64,000 bases of DNA from contig CAKRQL010000004.1 in the NCBI GenBank assembly GCA_934393265.1, positions 186,001 to 250,000 on the forward strand, read 5' to 3'. The notes under the pieces were generated by a model that was not told the DNA's origin, searched no databases, and saw nothing but the letters and a program-made list of their open reading frames with translations. Position numbers and translations under genes: made by a program. Shown piece by piece: positions 26,185 to 34,304 of this stretch; position 1 is the stretch's first letter; each line of letters starts with the position of its first letter. The DNA is from an uncultured Eubacteriales bacterium. GTDB taxonomy: Bacteria; Bacillota; Clostridia; Oscillospirales; CAG-272.

Positions 26185-27013
26185 AAAAATCAGGAAACGA
26201 CGTACCGAGCTACTTCTGACTCAGGAGGCGGCATCCTCCGGCATAGTGACCCGCAATATGCTGAGCCTTATTGAAAACGGCGGTGCTTCTCCATCCTTTG
26301 AAACCCTCAGCAAGCTTGCAAAGCGGCTTGAACTTCCCGTTGAATATCTCATATCTGACGGGGATGATCTGTTTCCGTTTCTGAAATTCAAAAACGCCGA
26401 AAGAATGAGATACCTTTTCAGATCCGGGCGGTACGCTGAGTGTGCAGAGCTGATTTCGACGCTCGGCGGCACTGATGACGAAACCGAATATCTGCTGACG
26501 GATTGCTGCTTCCGTCTAGGGAAAAAGGCGGTTATAAACGGTTCTCTTGCGACTGCAGAGGGATACCTGCGCACATCGGCGGAGCACAGTAATAAAACCG
26601 CATACGAAACGGAACGGATACGCGCCCTGACATCTCTTTATCTTGCAATATGTAAAAACATACAGTCGCCTCTTCTTGAATTTAATGCGGACGAGTATTC
26701 CGCAGATTTTTCGGAAATGAGCGAATACGAGCTGACGCGCTATATTTCCGGCGACACTACCTATGATTATAAAAACCCGCTTTTTGCGAAGCACATGGAG
26801 GCAAAACGCTTCATTCACGCAAATAACCCGACAGCCGCGCTCTCCGTCCTGCGAGAGCTCGAGGAGCATAAGTCTCCTGCCGAATACAATGCACTTGTGA
26901 TATTCGGAGTTTACGGCGATATAGAGCAATGCGCAAAGAAGCTATGCGACTACGAAACCGCGTACCGCTATTCACAGAAGCGAATGACGCTTATGAACAA
27001 TTTCAGAGCATGA
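26171..27013 (+). CDS. XRE-family transcriptional regulator with C-terminal helical repeat region
   Basis: A 280-residue protein. Residues 1-65 form a classical HTH_3 domain (IGEKIRKRRTELLLTQEAAS, then LSLIENG and FETLSKLAKRL). The remaining 215 residues are mostly helical and look like tetratricopeptide repeats (segments around RSGRYAECAELI, ATAEGYLRTSAEH and CDYETAYRYSQKR), as in RRNPP-like sensors, although no ligand site can be seen. The ATG at 26171 has GGAGG inside the recombinase gene and overlaps its 3-prime end, so the two are translationally coupled. It is followed by a terminator. Confidence 0.8.
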   Translation: MTIGEKIRKRRTELLLTQEAASSGIVTRNMLSLIENGGASPSFETLSKLAKRLELPVEYLISDGDDLFPFLKFKNAERMRYLFRSGRYAECAELISTLGGTDDETEYLLTDCCFRLGKKAVINGSLATAEGYLRTSAEHSNKTAYETERIRALTSLYLAICKNIQSPLLEFNADEYSADFSEMSEYELTRYISGDTTYDYKNPLFAKHMEAKRFIHANNPTAALSVLRELEEHKSPAEYNALVIFGVYGDIEQCAKKLCDYETAYRYSQKRMTLMNNFRA

Positions 27014-27017
27014 ACAG

Positions 27018-27066
27018 AACGCCGCACGGCACGGGGATACTATCCGGATACCGTCGGCGTTTTTTT
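27018..27066 (+). terminator. Terminator after the XRE regulator
   Basis: ACGCCG pairs with CGGCGT, with further pairs inside, and is followed by seven T. It starts 5 bases past the stop codon and separates the recombinase-regulator pair from the decarboxylase operon. Confidence 0.85.
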
Positions 27067-27100
27067 CGTGTCATAGCTCCGGTAAAAATAATAAAAATAC

Positions 27101-27129
27101 TTGACTTACCTTGAATTTGGTGATATAGT
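27101..27129 (+). promoter_or_regulatory. Promoter of the decarboxylase operon
   Basis: TTGACT (27101-27106), a 17-base spacer and TATAGT (27124-27129). The expected start near 27136 leaves a leader of about 65-95 bases holding two dyads. Confidence 0.8.
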
Positions 27130-27146
27130 ATATTTGGTGAAAGTTG

Positions 27147-27175
27147 GACCATTTACACCTGATGTGTAATCGGTC
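27147..27175 (+). promoter_or_regulatory. Imperfect dyad in the decarboxylase leader
   Basis: GACC, two bases, TTACAC, CTGAT, GTGTAA, two bases, GGTC form a symmetric 29-base element centred at 27161, starting about 11 bases after the expected transcription start. It could be a repressor operator or an RNA hairpin. Confidence 0.5.
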
Positions 27176-27199
27176 AAACCCATAAATTGCGGAAGGAGA

Positions 27200-27219
27200 G
27201 ATTTGCAACAGTGCAAATC
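27200..27219 (+). promoter_or_regulatory. Perfect hairpin at the ribosome binding site of the carboxyltransferase gene
   Basis: GATTTGCA and TGCAAATC pair around the loop ACAG, immediately after AAGGAGA. The TTG at 27203 lies within the stem, so this hairpin bears on start choice: if folded, it brings the ribosome binding site within about 11 bases of the next in-frame TTG at 27230. Confidence 0.55.
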
Positions 27220-28660
27220 GGGAAACAACTTGGATAAGTACACAGATACCGAAGTTTTTGGTCTCCCGACGGCGGAAAAGCTCCGTTCGGAGCTTCTTGC
27301 AAGCGAAAACGCAGACATACGGGCACAGCTCGCGTCGCTTTTCGACAAGGATACCTTCGTCGAGACCTCGGCTTATGCAAAGCGGGGATTTTCGGATTTC
27401 CTCACAGCCGAAGGAGCGCGTGAATTTGAAGGGGTCATAACCGGATACGGCGCGATTGACGGCAAACTGGTATTCGCCTTTGCGGAGGACAGTACGCGCA
27501 TGGGTGGCGCAATTGATGAGAGGCATGCAAAAAAGATAACAGACCTCTATGCTCTCGCCATGAAAAACAAGGCTCCGGTCGTCGGAATATTCGATTCCAC
27601 CGGCGCGGAAATTTTTGAGGGAACAGGCTCGCTCTCCGCATACGGCAGGATAGCCGGCGCGGTGGCTCATGCGTCCGGAAAAATTCCGCAGATAGCCTAT
27701 GTTTACGGCAACTGCTTCGGAACCGCCGCGGCGATTGCCTCAATGTTCGATATAACGGTAAGGCGGAACGAGGCAAAGCTCTATGTCACTTCCCCTGACC
27801 TCACCGGTGTAAAGAACGGACAGGATTTTGTTCTGGCGTTTACAGGCGATGACTCACAGTGTGCGGCCTTCATACGGAGCTTGATTTCTTTCCTTCCCTC
27901 CTGTGCAGGAGCCGGATCGATTGTAAACATCTGCGCTGATAACCTCAACCGCCTGCTCGGTGACCCGGATTTTTCCGGCGACGCTCTCGCGGTCGTTTCC
28001 GCAATCTCGGATAACGGTGTGTTCTATGAGCTCGGTCATGACGGAAACGCCATTACCACATCTCTCGCTGTCATTGGGGGCGTCAGGTGCGGAATAATCG
28101 CGACCTCTTTTGCGGTCGGCGAAGGAAGAATTGATGCCGTGGGAGCGCGCAAAGCCGCACGCTTTGTCACATTCTGCGACGCCTACTCTATTCCGGTTGT
28201 CACATTGGTCGACTCTCTCGGTATAGCAACCGACGCGGAAAATGAAAGAGACGGTCTCGCGCCCGCGCTCGCACGCCTTGCGTTTGCGTATTCGGTCTCT
28301 GCGACGCCGAAGGTAACCGTAATTACCGGACATGCAATAGGTGCTTCGTTTGTTCTTCTCGGCTCAAAATCCCTCGGAGCCGAGCTTGTATACGCCACCG
28401 ACAATGCAGAAATAGGTGCGCTCAACGCCGAGGCGGGAGTGGCGTTTGCCTGGGACAAGTATATAACTCTCGACACAACACGTGAAACGCTCGTGACCAA
28501 CTGGAAAGAAAACGTCTCCTCTCCTGCTGCCGCGGCGGCAAGCGGAGAAATTGATGACATAATTTCCGTGAACGAGATGCGCTGCAGAATATGCTCCGCC
28601 CTCCTTATGCTCTCCGGGAACGGCAACATGACCGGCGGGCGCGGCATTCTTCCCCTCTGA
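27203..28660 (+). CDS. Biotin-dependent carboxyltransferase subunit, divergent MmdA/12S-like
   Basis: A 485-residue protein with two crotonase-fold halves (about residues 45-230 and 260-470), as in the 12S subunit of transcarboxylase, MmdA of methylmalonyl-CoA decarboxylase and PccB. It is divergent: the usual oxyanion segments GGARIQEG, GPCAGGA and RKAYGGAY appear as TGAEIFEG, GNCFGTA and GHAIGAS. It opens an operon with OadG, a biotin carrier, OadB and OadA. It could move CO2 between a CoA ester and biotin, or have a lost or altered activity. The start is uncertain: TTG 27203 is only 4 bases from GGAG and inside a hairpin; TTG 27230 is the alternative. Confidence 0.75.
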   Translation: MQQCKSGNNLDKYTDTEVFGLPTAEKLRSELLASENADIRAQLASLFDKDTFVETSAYAKRGFSDFLTAEGAREFEGVITGYGAIDGKLVFAFAEDSTRMGGAIDERHAKKITDLYALAMKNKAPVVGIFDSTGAEIFEGTGSLSAYGRIAGAVAHASGKIPQIAYVYGNCFGTAAAIASMFDITVRRNEAKLYVTSPDLTGVKNGQDFVLAFTGDDSQCAAFIRSLISFLPSCAGAGSIVNICADNLNRLLGDPDFSGDALAVVSAISDNGVFYELGHDGNAITTSLAVIGGVRCGIIATSFAVGEGRIDAVGARKAARFVTFCDAYSIPVVTLVDSLGIATDAENERDGLAPALARLAFAYSVSATPKVTVITGHAIGASFVLLGSKSLGAELVYATDNAEIGALNAEAGVAFAWDKYITLDTTRETLVTNWKENVSSPAAAAASGEIDDIISVNEMRCRICSALLMLSGNGNMTGGRGILPL

Positions 28661-28671
28661 GGAGGTGTACA

Positions 28672-29004
28672 ATGAACGCTTTACTTGAAGTAACCGATTA
28701 CACTCAGCCGATAGGCGGTTTTCTTAACAAGCTCTCCTTCGGCGTAATGATGCTTATCATCGGCATGCTTGCGGTTTTCACCGTACTCATAATTATATGG
28801 GCTGCTCTCGCTGCGTTCAGTCGCTTAAGTGAGAGAAAAAAGACTGCAAAGTCTGCGCCGAAACAGGAAATAAAAACCGAGATCTATCATAAGAATACCG
28901 CAGATGAGCGGGAGCTCATCGCCGTTCTCACAGCGGCAGTTTATGCCGCTGAAAGCGAGAACAACGGGCTGAAATTCAGAGTTGTTTCTTTCAGAAAAAA
29001 ATAA
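28672..29004 (+). CDS. oadG: OadG-like gamma subunit of a sodium-pumping decarboxylase
   Basis: A 110-residue protein with one N-terminal membrane helix (about residues 22-47) and a charged cytoplasmic tail with a short helix near ELIAVLTAAVYAAE. Size and layout fit the gamma subunit that anchors the peripheral carboxyltransferase to the membrane beta subunit. It has a perfect GGAGG directly after the carboxyltransferase stop. The family is poorly conserved, so context carries much of the call. Confidence 0.75.
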   Translation: MNALLEVTDYTQPIGGFLNKLSFGVMMLIIGMLAVFTVLIIIWAALAAFSRLSERKKTAKSAPKQEIKTEIYHKNTADERELIAVLTAAVYAAESENNGLKFRVVSFRKK

Positions 29005-29031
29005 TAACGACGCCGAAAGGATGATATTGAA

Positions 29032-29400
29032 ATGAAAAAATATAACATTACCGTGAACGGAACCACCTATGAGGTTCTTGTGGAGGAGGCAGATGCGAGC
29101 TCTGCCACACCGACGTATCAGGCACCCGCATACACACCGGCAGCCGCAAAATCCACTGCCGCGCCCGCGAAAAACACCCCCGTCAGCGGAACTCCCGTAA
29201 CTGCACCGATGCCCGGCAATATACTCGATGTAAAGGCGGAGGCAGGCAAGCCCGTGAAGAAGGGCGATGTCATCTGCGTTCTTGAGGCTATGAAGATGGA
29301 GAACGAAATCCCCGCCCCCTGCGACGGTGTTATAGGCTCGGTCAATATCACAAAGGGCGCTACGGTAGCCACCGGAGATATCCTTGCTACAATCAACTGA
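29032..29400 (+). CDS. Biotin carboxyl carrier protein of the decarboxylase complex
   Basis: A 122-residue carrier. A short N-terminal strand region (KKYNITVNGTTYEVLVEE) is followed by an Ala/Pro/Thr-rich flexible linker (about residues 25-55) and a biotinyl domain with the canonical EAMKMEN, whose Lys (about residue 89) is biotinylated. This corresponds to the 1.3S subunit of transcarboxylase or the separate carrier of sodium-pump decarboxylases. It carries CO2 from the carboxyltransferase site to the membrane pump. It lies between oadG and oadB. Confidence 0.92.
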   Translation: MKKYNITVNGTTYEVLVEEADASSATPTYQAPAYTPAAAKSTAAPAKNTPVSGTPVTAPMPGNILDVKAEAGKPVKKGDVICVLEAMKMENEIPAPCDGVIGSVNITKGATVATGDILATIN

Positions 29401-29440
29401 TATTCCACCAAAATAATTTAAGAAACGGGTTCATTATAAA

Positions 29441-30958
29441 ATGCTTGATGCTATAAAAAACTTTTTGAAGTCAACGGGCATCGCACAGATGTTCTCGAGC
29501 TCTGACTGGTGGCAGTATCTCATAATGTATGTTATAATCGGGGTTCTGCTCTATCTTGCGATAGTCCGCAAGTTCGAGCCGTTGCTTCTCATGCCGATAG
29601 CTTTCGGTATGCTGCTTGCAAACCTCCCCGGCGCCAACCTGATACATCTCGACTTCTTCTTTGACGGACATTACATTGACAAATATGTCCTTACAGCTCT
29701 CACACCCGCACAACTGCAGACAATTGCTTCCGAAATGCTCGGATATATAACAGACAGCGGTACGGCTGACGCATTGCGCAGCTTTGTCGCGAATGCCGAA
29801 CCGGATGCAACTGTTATCTCCGCCATACGCTCTATTATGGCAGAAAACATAACAACCACGCATCTGATAGCTGTACTCAACAATTTTACCGTTGGTGCCG
29901 TTCCCGTAACGATAGATGCCGTGAAAAATATGACCTCCGCAGAGCTTGCAAATCTCATTTCTTCCTCCGACTTTGCCGCGTTCTTCGGCTCAGGCGGGCA
30001 TGTGAAGCTCTCAAAGGTAGTTTCCGAGGTTGTTTCCGACGGCGGTCTGCTTGATATTCTCTACCTCGGTGTCAAGCTCGGCGTATACCCCTCCCTCATC
30101 TTCCTTGGTGTCGGAGCTATGACCGACTTCTCTCCCCTTATCGCAAATCCGAAATCTCTTCTCATGGGAGCGGGCGCACAGCTCGGTGTATTTGCCGCAT
30201 TCTTCTTCGCCCTGTTCCTCGGTTTCTCGCCAATGCAGGCAGCCGCGATAGGTATAATCGGCGGCGCGGACGGACCTACCGCTATTCTTGTCACAAAGGA
30301 GCTCGCACCCGAGCTGCTTGGTGCTATAGCCATAGCCGCGTACTCATACATGGCGCTGATCCCGATTATTCAGCCTCCTTTCATGAAGCTGCTTACCACT
30401 CAGAAAGAGCGCGAGATAAAAATGTCTGAGCTCAGACCCGTCTCTCATTTTGAGAAGGTCATGTTCCCCATTCTCGTTACGGCGATAGTCGTTCTCCTTG
30501 TTCCCGATGCGGCGCCACTCGTCGGTTTCCTTATGCTCGGGAACCTGTTCAATGTGTCCGGCGTATCAGACCGTCTCTCAAAAACAGCGCAGAACGAGCT
30601 TATAAACATTGTAACAATCTTCCTCGGTGTTTCCGTTGGTGCCACCGCGAACGCACAGAACTTCCTGAAGCCGCAGACAATATATATAATCTGCCTCGGG
30701 CTTTGTGCATTCATCATCTCGACCTGCGGCGGACTTCTCACCGGTAAAATCATGTGTAAACTCACCGGAGGCAAGATAAACCCGCTCATCGGCTCTGCCG
30801 GCGTCTCTGCTGTCCCCATGGCGGCGAGAGTATCGCAGGATGTCGGACGCAAGGCTGATCCCTCAAACTTCCTGCTCATGCATGCCATGGGACCGAATGT
30901 CGCGGGAGTTATAGGCTCTGCAGTTGCGGCAGGCGTGTTCCTTAGCTTCTTCCGCTGA
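29441..30958 (+). CDS. oadB: Sodium-translocating decarboxylase beta subunit (OadB/MmdB), with large insert
   Basis: A 505-residue polytopic protein. The family core is clear: FLGVGAMTDFSPLIANPK, IGGADGPTAI with the Asp used in sodium transport, and the C-terminal half with SAVPMAAR and HAMGPNVAG. It decarboxylates carboxybiotin and exports sodium. Typical family members have about 375-435 residues. The extra length lies mainly in one block (about residues 70-200), between the second and third membrane segments, polar and helical, and probably extracytoplasmic. Its ribosome binding site is weak. Confidence 0.92.
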   Translation: MLDAIKNFLKSTGIAQMFSSSDWWQYLIMYVIIGVLLYLAIVRKFEPLLLMPIAFGMLLANLPGANLIHLDFFFDGHYIDKYVLTALTPAQLQTIASEMLGYITDSGTADALRSFVANAEPDATVISAIRSIMAENITTTHLIAVLNNFTVGAVPVTIDAVKNMTSAELANLISSSDFAAFFGSGGHVKLSKVVSEVVSDGGLLDILYLGVKLGVYPSLIFLGVGAMTDFSPLIANPKSLLMGAGAQLGVFAAFFFALFLGFSPMQAAAIGIIGGADGPTAILVTKELAPELLGAIAIAAYSYMALIPIIQPPFMKLLTTQKEREIKMSELRPVSHFEKVMFPILVTAIVVLLVPDAAPLVGFLMLGNLFNVSGVSDRLSKTAQNELINIVTIFLGVSVGATANAQNFLKPQTIYIICLGLCAFIISTCGGLLTGKIMCKLTGGKINPLIGSAGVSAVPMAARVSQDVGRKADPSNFLLMHAMGPNVAGVIGSAVAAGVFLSFFR

Positions 30959-30989
30959 TAAGTAACCAACCGAAAGGACAAATAACAAA

Positions 30990-32390
30990 ATGTCAAAGGT
31001 ATTGATAACAGAAACCGTACTCCGCGATGCGCACCAGTCGCTCGCGGCTACGCGCATGACCACCGCGGAGATGCTGCCCATTCTTGACGATATGGACAAA
31101 ATCGGGTACTATTCTATAGAGGCATGGGGCGGCGCAACATTTGATGCCTGCCTCCGTTTCCTCCACGAGGACCCGTGGCAGCGGCTTCGCACTATAAGAA
31201 ACCATGTAAAAAATACAAAGCTTCAGATGCTCTTCCGCGGGCAGAACATCCTCGGATACCGTCATTACGCGGACGATGTCGTTGAGTACTTTGTGCAGAA
31301 GTCCATAGCCAACGGTATTGATATTCTCCGTATATTCGACGCGCTTAATGACCCGAGAAACCTCGAGACCGCAATAAAAGCAACAATAAAAGAGGGCGGT
31401 CATGTTCAGGCGGCTATTTCCTATACCACCTCGCCCTTCCATACAAACGAAGGCTTCGCACAGTATGCAAAGCAGCTCGAAGGCATGGGCGCACATTCAA
31501 TCTGCATAAAGGATATGTCCGGACTTCTCAAGCCCTATGACGCATATCAGCTTGTAAAGACTATAAAGAACAGTGTAAAGATTCCCGTCCATATTCACAC
31601 GCACTACACTGCAGGGCTCGCCTCTATGACGCTTCTCAAGGCAATTGAAGCAGGAGTAGACGGCGTTGATACGGCGATATCTCCTTTCGCAATGGGAACA
31701 TCACAGGCACCTACGGAGTCGCTTGTTGCAACACTGCAAGGCACCCCGTACGACACGGGGCTCTCGCTCGAGAAGCTTGACACCATATCCAAGTATTTCA
31801 CCGGTATCCGCGAAAAATATATAGCAAGCGGACTTATCGACCCGAAGGTTCTGAAGGTCGATGTGAATGCCCTTCGCTATCAGGTCCCGGGTGGGATGCT
31901 CTCAAATCTTATATCACAGCTCAAGCTCGCCGGAAAGTCGGATAAGCTCGGCGCAGTGCTTGAGGAGGTCGCCCACGTCCGCGAGGACGCAGGTTATCCC
32001 CCGCTTGTCACCCCATCGTCGCAGATTGTCGGCACGCAGGCAGTCAACAATGTTCTCTTTGCCGACGAGGGCAGATACTCCAGAGTCACAAAGGAGTTCC
32101 GCGGGCTTGTACGGGGAGAATACGGCAAGTGCCCTGCCCCGATTTCTGACGAATTCCGCAAGAAGATAATAGGTGATGCGCCTATTATAGATTATCGTCC
32201 GGCGGATAAGATTGCCCCCGAGATTGATACTCTCAAGGAGCGCGTTGCTCCGTACCGCGAACAGGATGAGGATCTTCTCTCCCTCGCTCTCTTCGAGCAG
32301 GTTGCCATTAAATTCTTCGAGTGGAGAAAACAGCACAACTACGGGCTCGACGCAAATGCCGACCCGCAGAACGGTGTTCATCCGGTCTGA
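30990..32390 (+). CDS. oadA: Oxaloacetate decarboxylase alpha / pyruvate carboxylase B-type carboxyltransferase
   Basis: A 466-residue TIM-barrel carboxyltransferase. The metal site is intact: Asp in LRDAHQS, the carbamylated Lys in IKDMSG and the two His in HIHTHYT. The C-terminal conserved PYC_OADA region (about residues 300-450) is present, but there is no attached biotin domain; the carrier is encoded separately at 29032-29400. This is the 5S-like subunit that moves the carboxyl group of oxaloacetate to biotin, releasing pyruvate. It is the last gene of the decarboxylase set. Confidence 0.92.
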   Translation: MSKVLITETVLRDAHQSLAATRMTTAEMLPILDDMDKIGYYSIEAWGGATFDACLRFLHEDPWQRLRTIRNHVKNTKLQMLFRGQNILGYRHYADDVVEYFVQKSIANGIDILRIFDALNDPRNLETAIKATIKEGGHVQAAISYTTSPFHTNEGFAQYAKQLEGMGAHSICIKDMSGLLKPYDAYQLVKTIKNSVKIPVHIHTHYTAGLASMTLLKAIEAGVDGVDTAISPFAMGTSQAPTESLVATLQGTPYDTGLSLEKLDTISKYFTGIREKYIASGLIDPKVLKVDVNALRYQVPGGMLSNLISQLKLAGKSDKLGAVLEEVAHVREDAGYPPLVTPSSQIVGTQAVNNVLFADEGRYSRVTKEFRGLVRGEYGKCPAPISDEFRKKIIGDAPIIDYRPADKIAPEIDTLKERVAPYREQDEDLLSLALFEQVAIKFFEWRKQHNYGLDANADPQNGVHPV

Positions 32391-32426
32391 CCTCTTCTTA
32401 CCTTACTTCGCTTTAATAAATATCGG

Positions 32427-32535
32427 AACGGGTCGGCGTCAGATGGATGCAATGCTTCGTAATCCGAGCGCAATGCGTATCCCCCGTACCGCTCGTGCAA
32501 GCTATGCCATACGACGCGCCCGTTTTGATTTTTAT
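32427..32535 (+). other. Long rod-like hairpin between oadA and the aldo/keto reductase gene
   Basis: The outer arms AACGGG (32427-32432) and CCCGTT (32519-32524) pair, then CGTC with GACG, ATG with CAT, GCA with TGC, GCTT with AAGC, and GAGCG (32466-32470) with CGCTC (32490-32494), in nested order with small internal loops. A T-rich run (TTTTGATTTTTATTAT) follows. It may be an unusually long terminator, a structured RNA, or the remnant of a mobile hairpin. I do not recognise a known RNA family. Confidence 0.5.
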
Positions 32536-32565
32536 TATAGAAGAATAAAGCATACGGAGGCATAT

Positions 32566-33687
32566 ATGACTATTTTTCGGAATGTAAAAAAGAATTTCGG
32601 CTTCGGCTGCATGCGCCTTCCCATGAAGGACGGCGGTGTAGATACTTCCAAATTTTCGGAAATGGTCGACGAATACATCGCCGCGGGGTTCAATTATTTT
32701 GATACGGCACACGGTTACCTCTCCGGAATGAGCGAAAAAGCGCTCCGGACCTGCCTTGTTGACCGATATCCACGCGATAGTTACATACTTACCGACAAGC
32801 TTTCATCACAGTATTTCAACAATGCGGATGATATACGACCCTTTTTTGAGAAGCAGCTGCGTATACTCGGCGTAGACTATTTCGATTTCTACCTGATGCA
32901 CGCACAGAGCCGGGCAAACTACGGAAAGTATAAGTCCTGCCGCGCGTATGAACAGGCTTTTGAACTGAAAAGTGAGGGAAAGATACGCCATGTCGGAATT
33001 TCATTTCACGATACGGCAGATCTGCTTGATACCATTCTTTCCGAATACCCTGACATAGAAGCTGTCCAATTGCAGGTTAACTATATTGATTATGATGACG
33101 CCGCCGTGCAATCGAAGAAATGCCTCGAGGTTTGTGGGAAGCACGGAAAACCGGTAATTGTTATGGAGCCTGTCAAAGGCGGAATTCTCGTCAATCTTCC
33201 CGACGCTGCCGATGCAGTGCTGAGGGCGCTTAACGGCGGCTCCAACGCGAGCTATGCAATAAGGTTTGCCGCCGGCTGTGACGGGGTGTTTATGGTTCTC
33301 TCCGGAATGAGCAATATGCGGCAGATGAGAGACAACCTTTCATACATGAAGGACTTTGTCCCGCTTAACGATACCGAGCGTAAAGCCGTGTCAAGAGTTA
33401 CCGAAATTATTGCATCCATGAAGCTTATTTCCTGCACCTCCTGTCGGTATTGCACCGAAGGATGTCCGAAAAGAATCTCTATTCCGGATCTGTTTTCCTG
33501 CTTAAATACAAAGCATATATATAAAGACTGGAATGCGGACTATTATTACAGCGTACACACAAAGAACTCCGGAAAGGCATCCGATTGTATAAAATGCGGA
33601 AAATGCGAAAAAATTTGTCCGCAGCATTTGAAAATCCGCGATTTGCTCGTAAAAGTCGCGGCAGAATTCGAAAAAGGTGAAGCTTGA
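32566..33687 (+). CDS. Aldo/keto reductase with C-terminal 4Fe-4S ferredoxin domain
   Basis: A 373-residue protein. The first 275 residues form an aldo/keto reductase barrel with the catalytic tetrad visible: Asp in YFDTAHGY, Tyr in the same segment, Lys in LTDKLS and His in YLMHAQ. The C-terminus carries two Cx2Cx2Cx3CP motifs (CTSCRYCTEGCP and CIKCGKCEKICP), so it should hold two 4Fe-4S clusters and could connect a carbonyl substrate to ferredoxin rather than, or besides, NADPH. Such fusions are common in anaerobic Firmicutes. The ATG at 32566 has GGAGG at 5 bases; earlier in-frame starts run back through the hairpin region into oadA. Confidence 0.88.
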   Translation: MTIFRNVKKNFGFGCMRLPMKDGGVDTSKFSEMVDEYIAAGFNYFDTAHGYLSGMSEKALRTCLVDRYPRDSYILTDKLSSQYFNNADDIRPFFEKQLRILGVDYFDFYLMHAQSRANYGKYKSCRAYEQAFELKSEGKIRHVGISFHDTADLLDTILSEYPDIEAVQLQVNYIDYDDAAVQSKKCLEVCGKHGKPVIVMEPVKGGILVNLPDAADAVLRALNGGSNASYAIRFAAGCDGVFMVLSGMSNMRQMRDNLSYMKDFVPLNDTERKAVSRVTEIIASMKLISCTSCRYCTEGCPKRISIPDLFSCLNTKHIYKDWNADYYYSVHTKNSGKASDCIKCGKCEKICPQHLKIRDLLVKVAAEFEKGEA

Positions 33688-33717
33688 TTATTTCAGATAA
33701 AAAGGAGATTATGCTGT

Positions 33718-34299
33718 ATGCTTGATATGATCCTCAGGCGCAAAAATGCAACGCGCCGCACGGAAATAACGACAAAAACGCTCACATCGTTCTTTGTTGT
33801 CGTTCTCGCCGTGGTGCTTCCGCAGCTGACACATCTGATAGCCGGTGCAGGCGGAGGCGTTACATGGCTACCCATGTATTTACCGGTCCTGCTCGGCGGT
33901 TGCCTTCTCGGTGCCAGATACGCTGTGTTCTGCGGCGTGCTTGCTCCGCTCGCGAGTTATGTAGCGACTCTCGCGATAACCGGTACGGCAATGCCCGCAG
34001 CCGGCAGACTCCCCTTTATGATTGCCGAGCTCGCAATATTTGCTGTTACAGGTGGGCTTTTCTCCGCAAGGATCGCGGAAAATGTACTATGGTCCGTTCT
34101 TGCTGTAATATCGGCTCAGATTGCCGGGCGCGGAGCGTTTCTTCTGCTTGTCGCCGCGTTTAATGCTCTCGGGGCAACATCGCTGACATTCTCATCCGTA
34201 TGGGCGCAGATAATATCCGGTGTGCCCGGACTTATATTACAGATACTTGCAGTACCGTTTGTAGTTCTTATCCTCAAGCGGATTTTCAAGGAGGACTGA
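33718..34299 (+). CDS. ECF transporter S component, substrate unknown
   Basis: A 193-residue hydrophobic protein with about six membrane helices. The segment with WLPMYLPVLLGGCLLG and the loop into GVLAPLASY resemble the S components of group II ECF transporters, which bind a vitamin or precursor and dock on the shared EcfT-EcfA1-EcfA2 module (8219-10823 in this window). The ligand is not evident; I see no convincing riboswitch in the 30 bases upstream. It follows the reductase gene after 30 bases and is followed by a DUF1893 gene after 5 bases. AAAGGAG serves the ATG at 33718; 33727 is an alternative. Confidence 0.7.
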   Translation: MLDMILRRKNATRRTEITTKTLTSFFVVVLAVVLPQLTHLIAGAGGGVTWLPMYLPVLLGGCLLGARYAVFCGVLAPLASYVATLAITGTAMPAAGRLPFMIAELAIFAVTGGLFSARIAENVLWSVLAVISAQIAGRGAFLLLVAAFNALGATSLTFSSVWAQIISGVPGLILQILAVPFVVLILKRIFKED

Positions 34300-34304
34300 A
34301 AAAA

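Noticed and set aside
32212..32565. Extended N-terminus for the aldo/keto reductase starting inside oadA
   Set aside because: The extra residues are low-complexity Arg/Ser-rich, overlap oadA and the long hairpin, and the ATG at 32566 has GGAGG.
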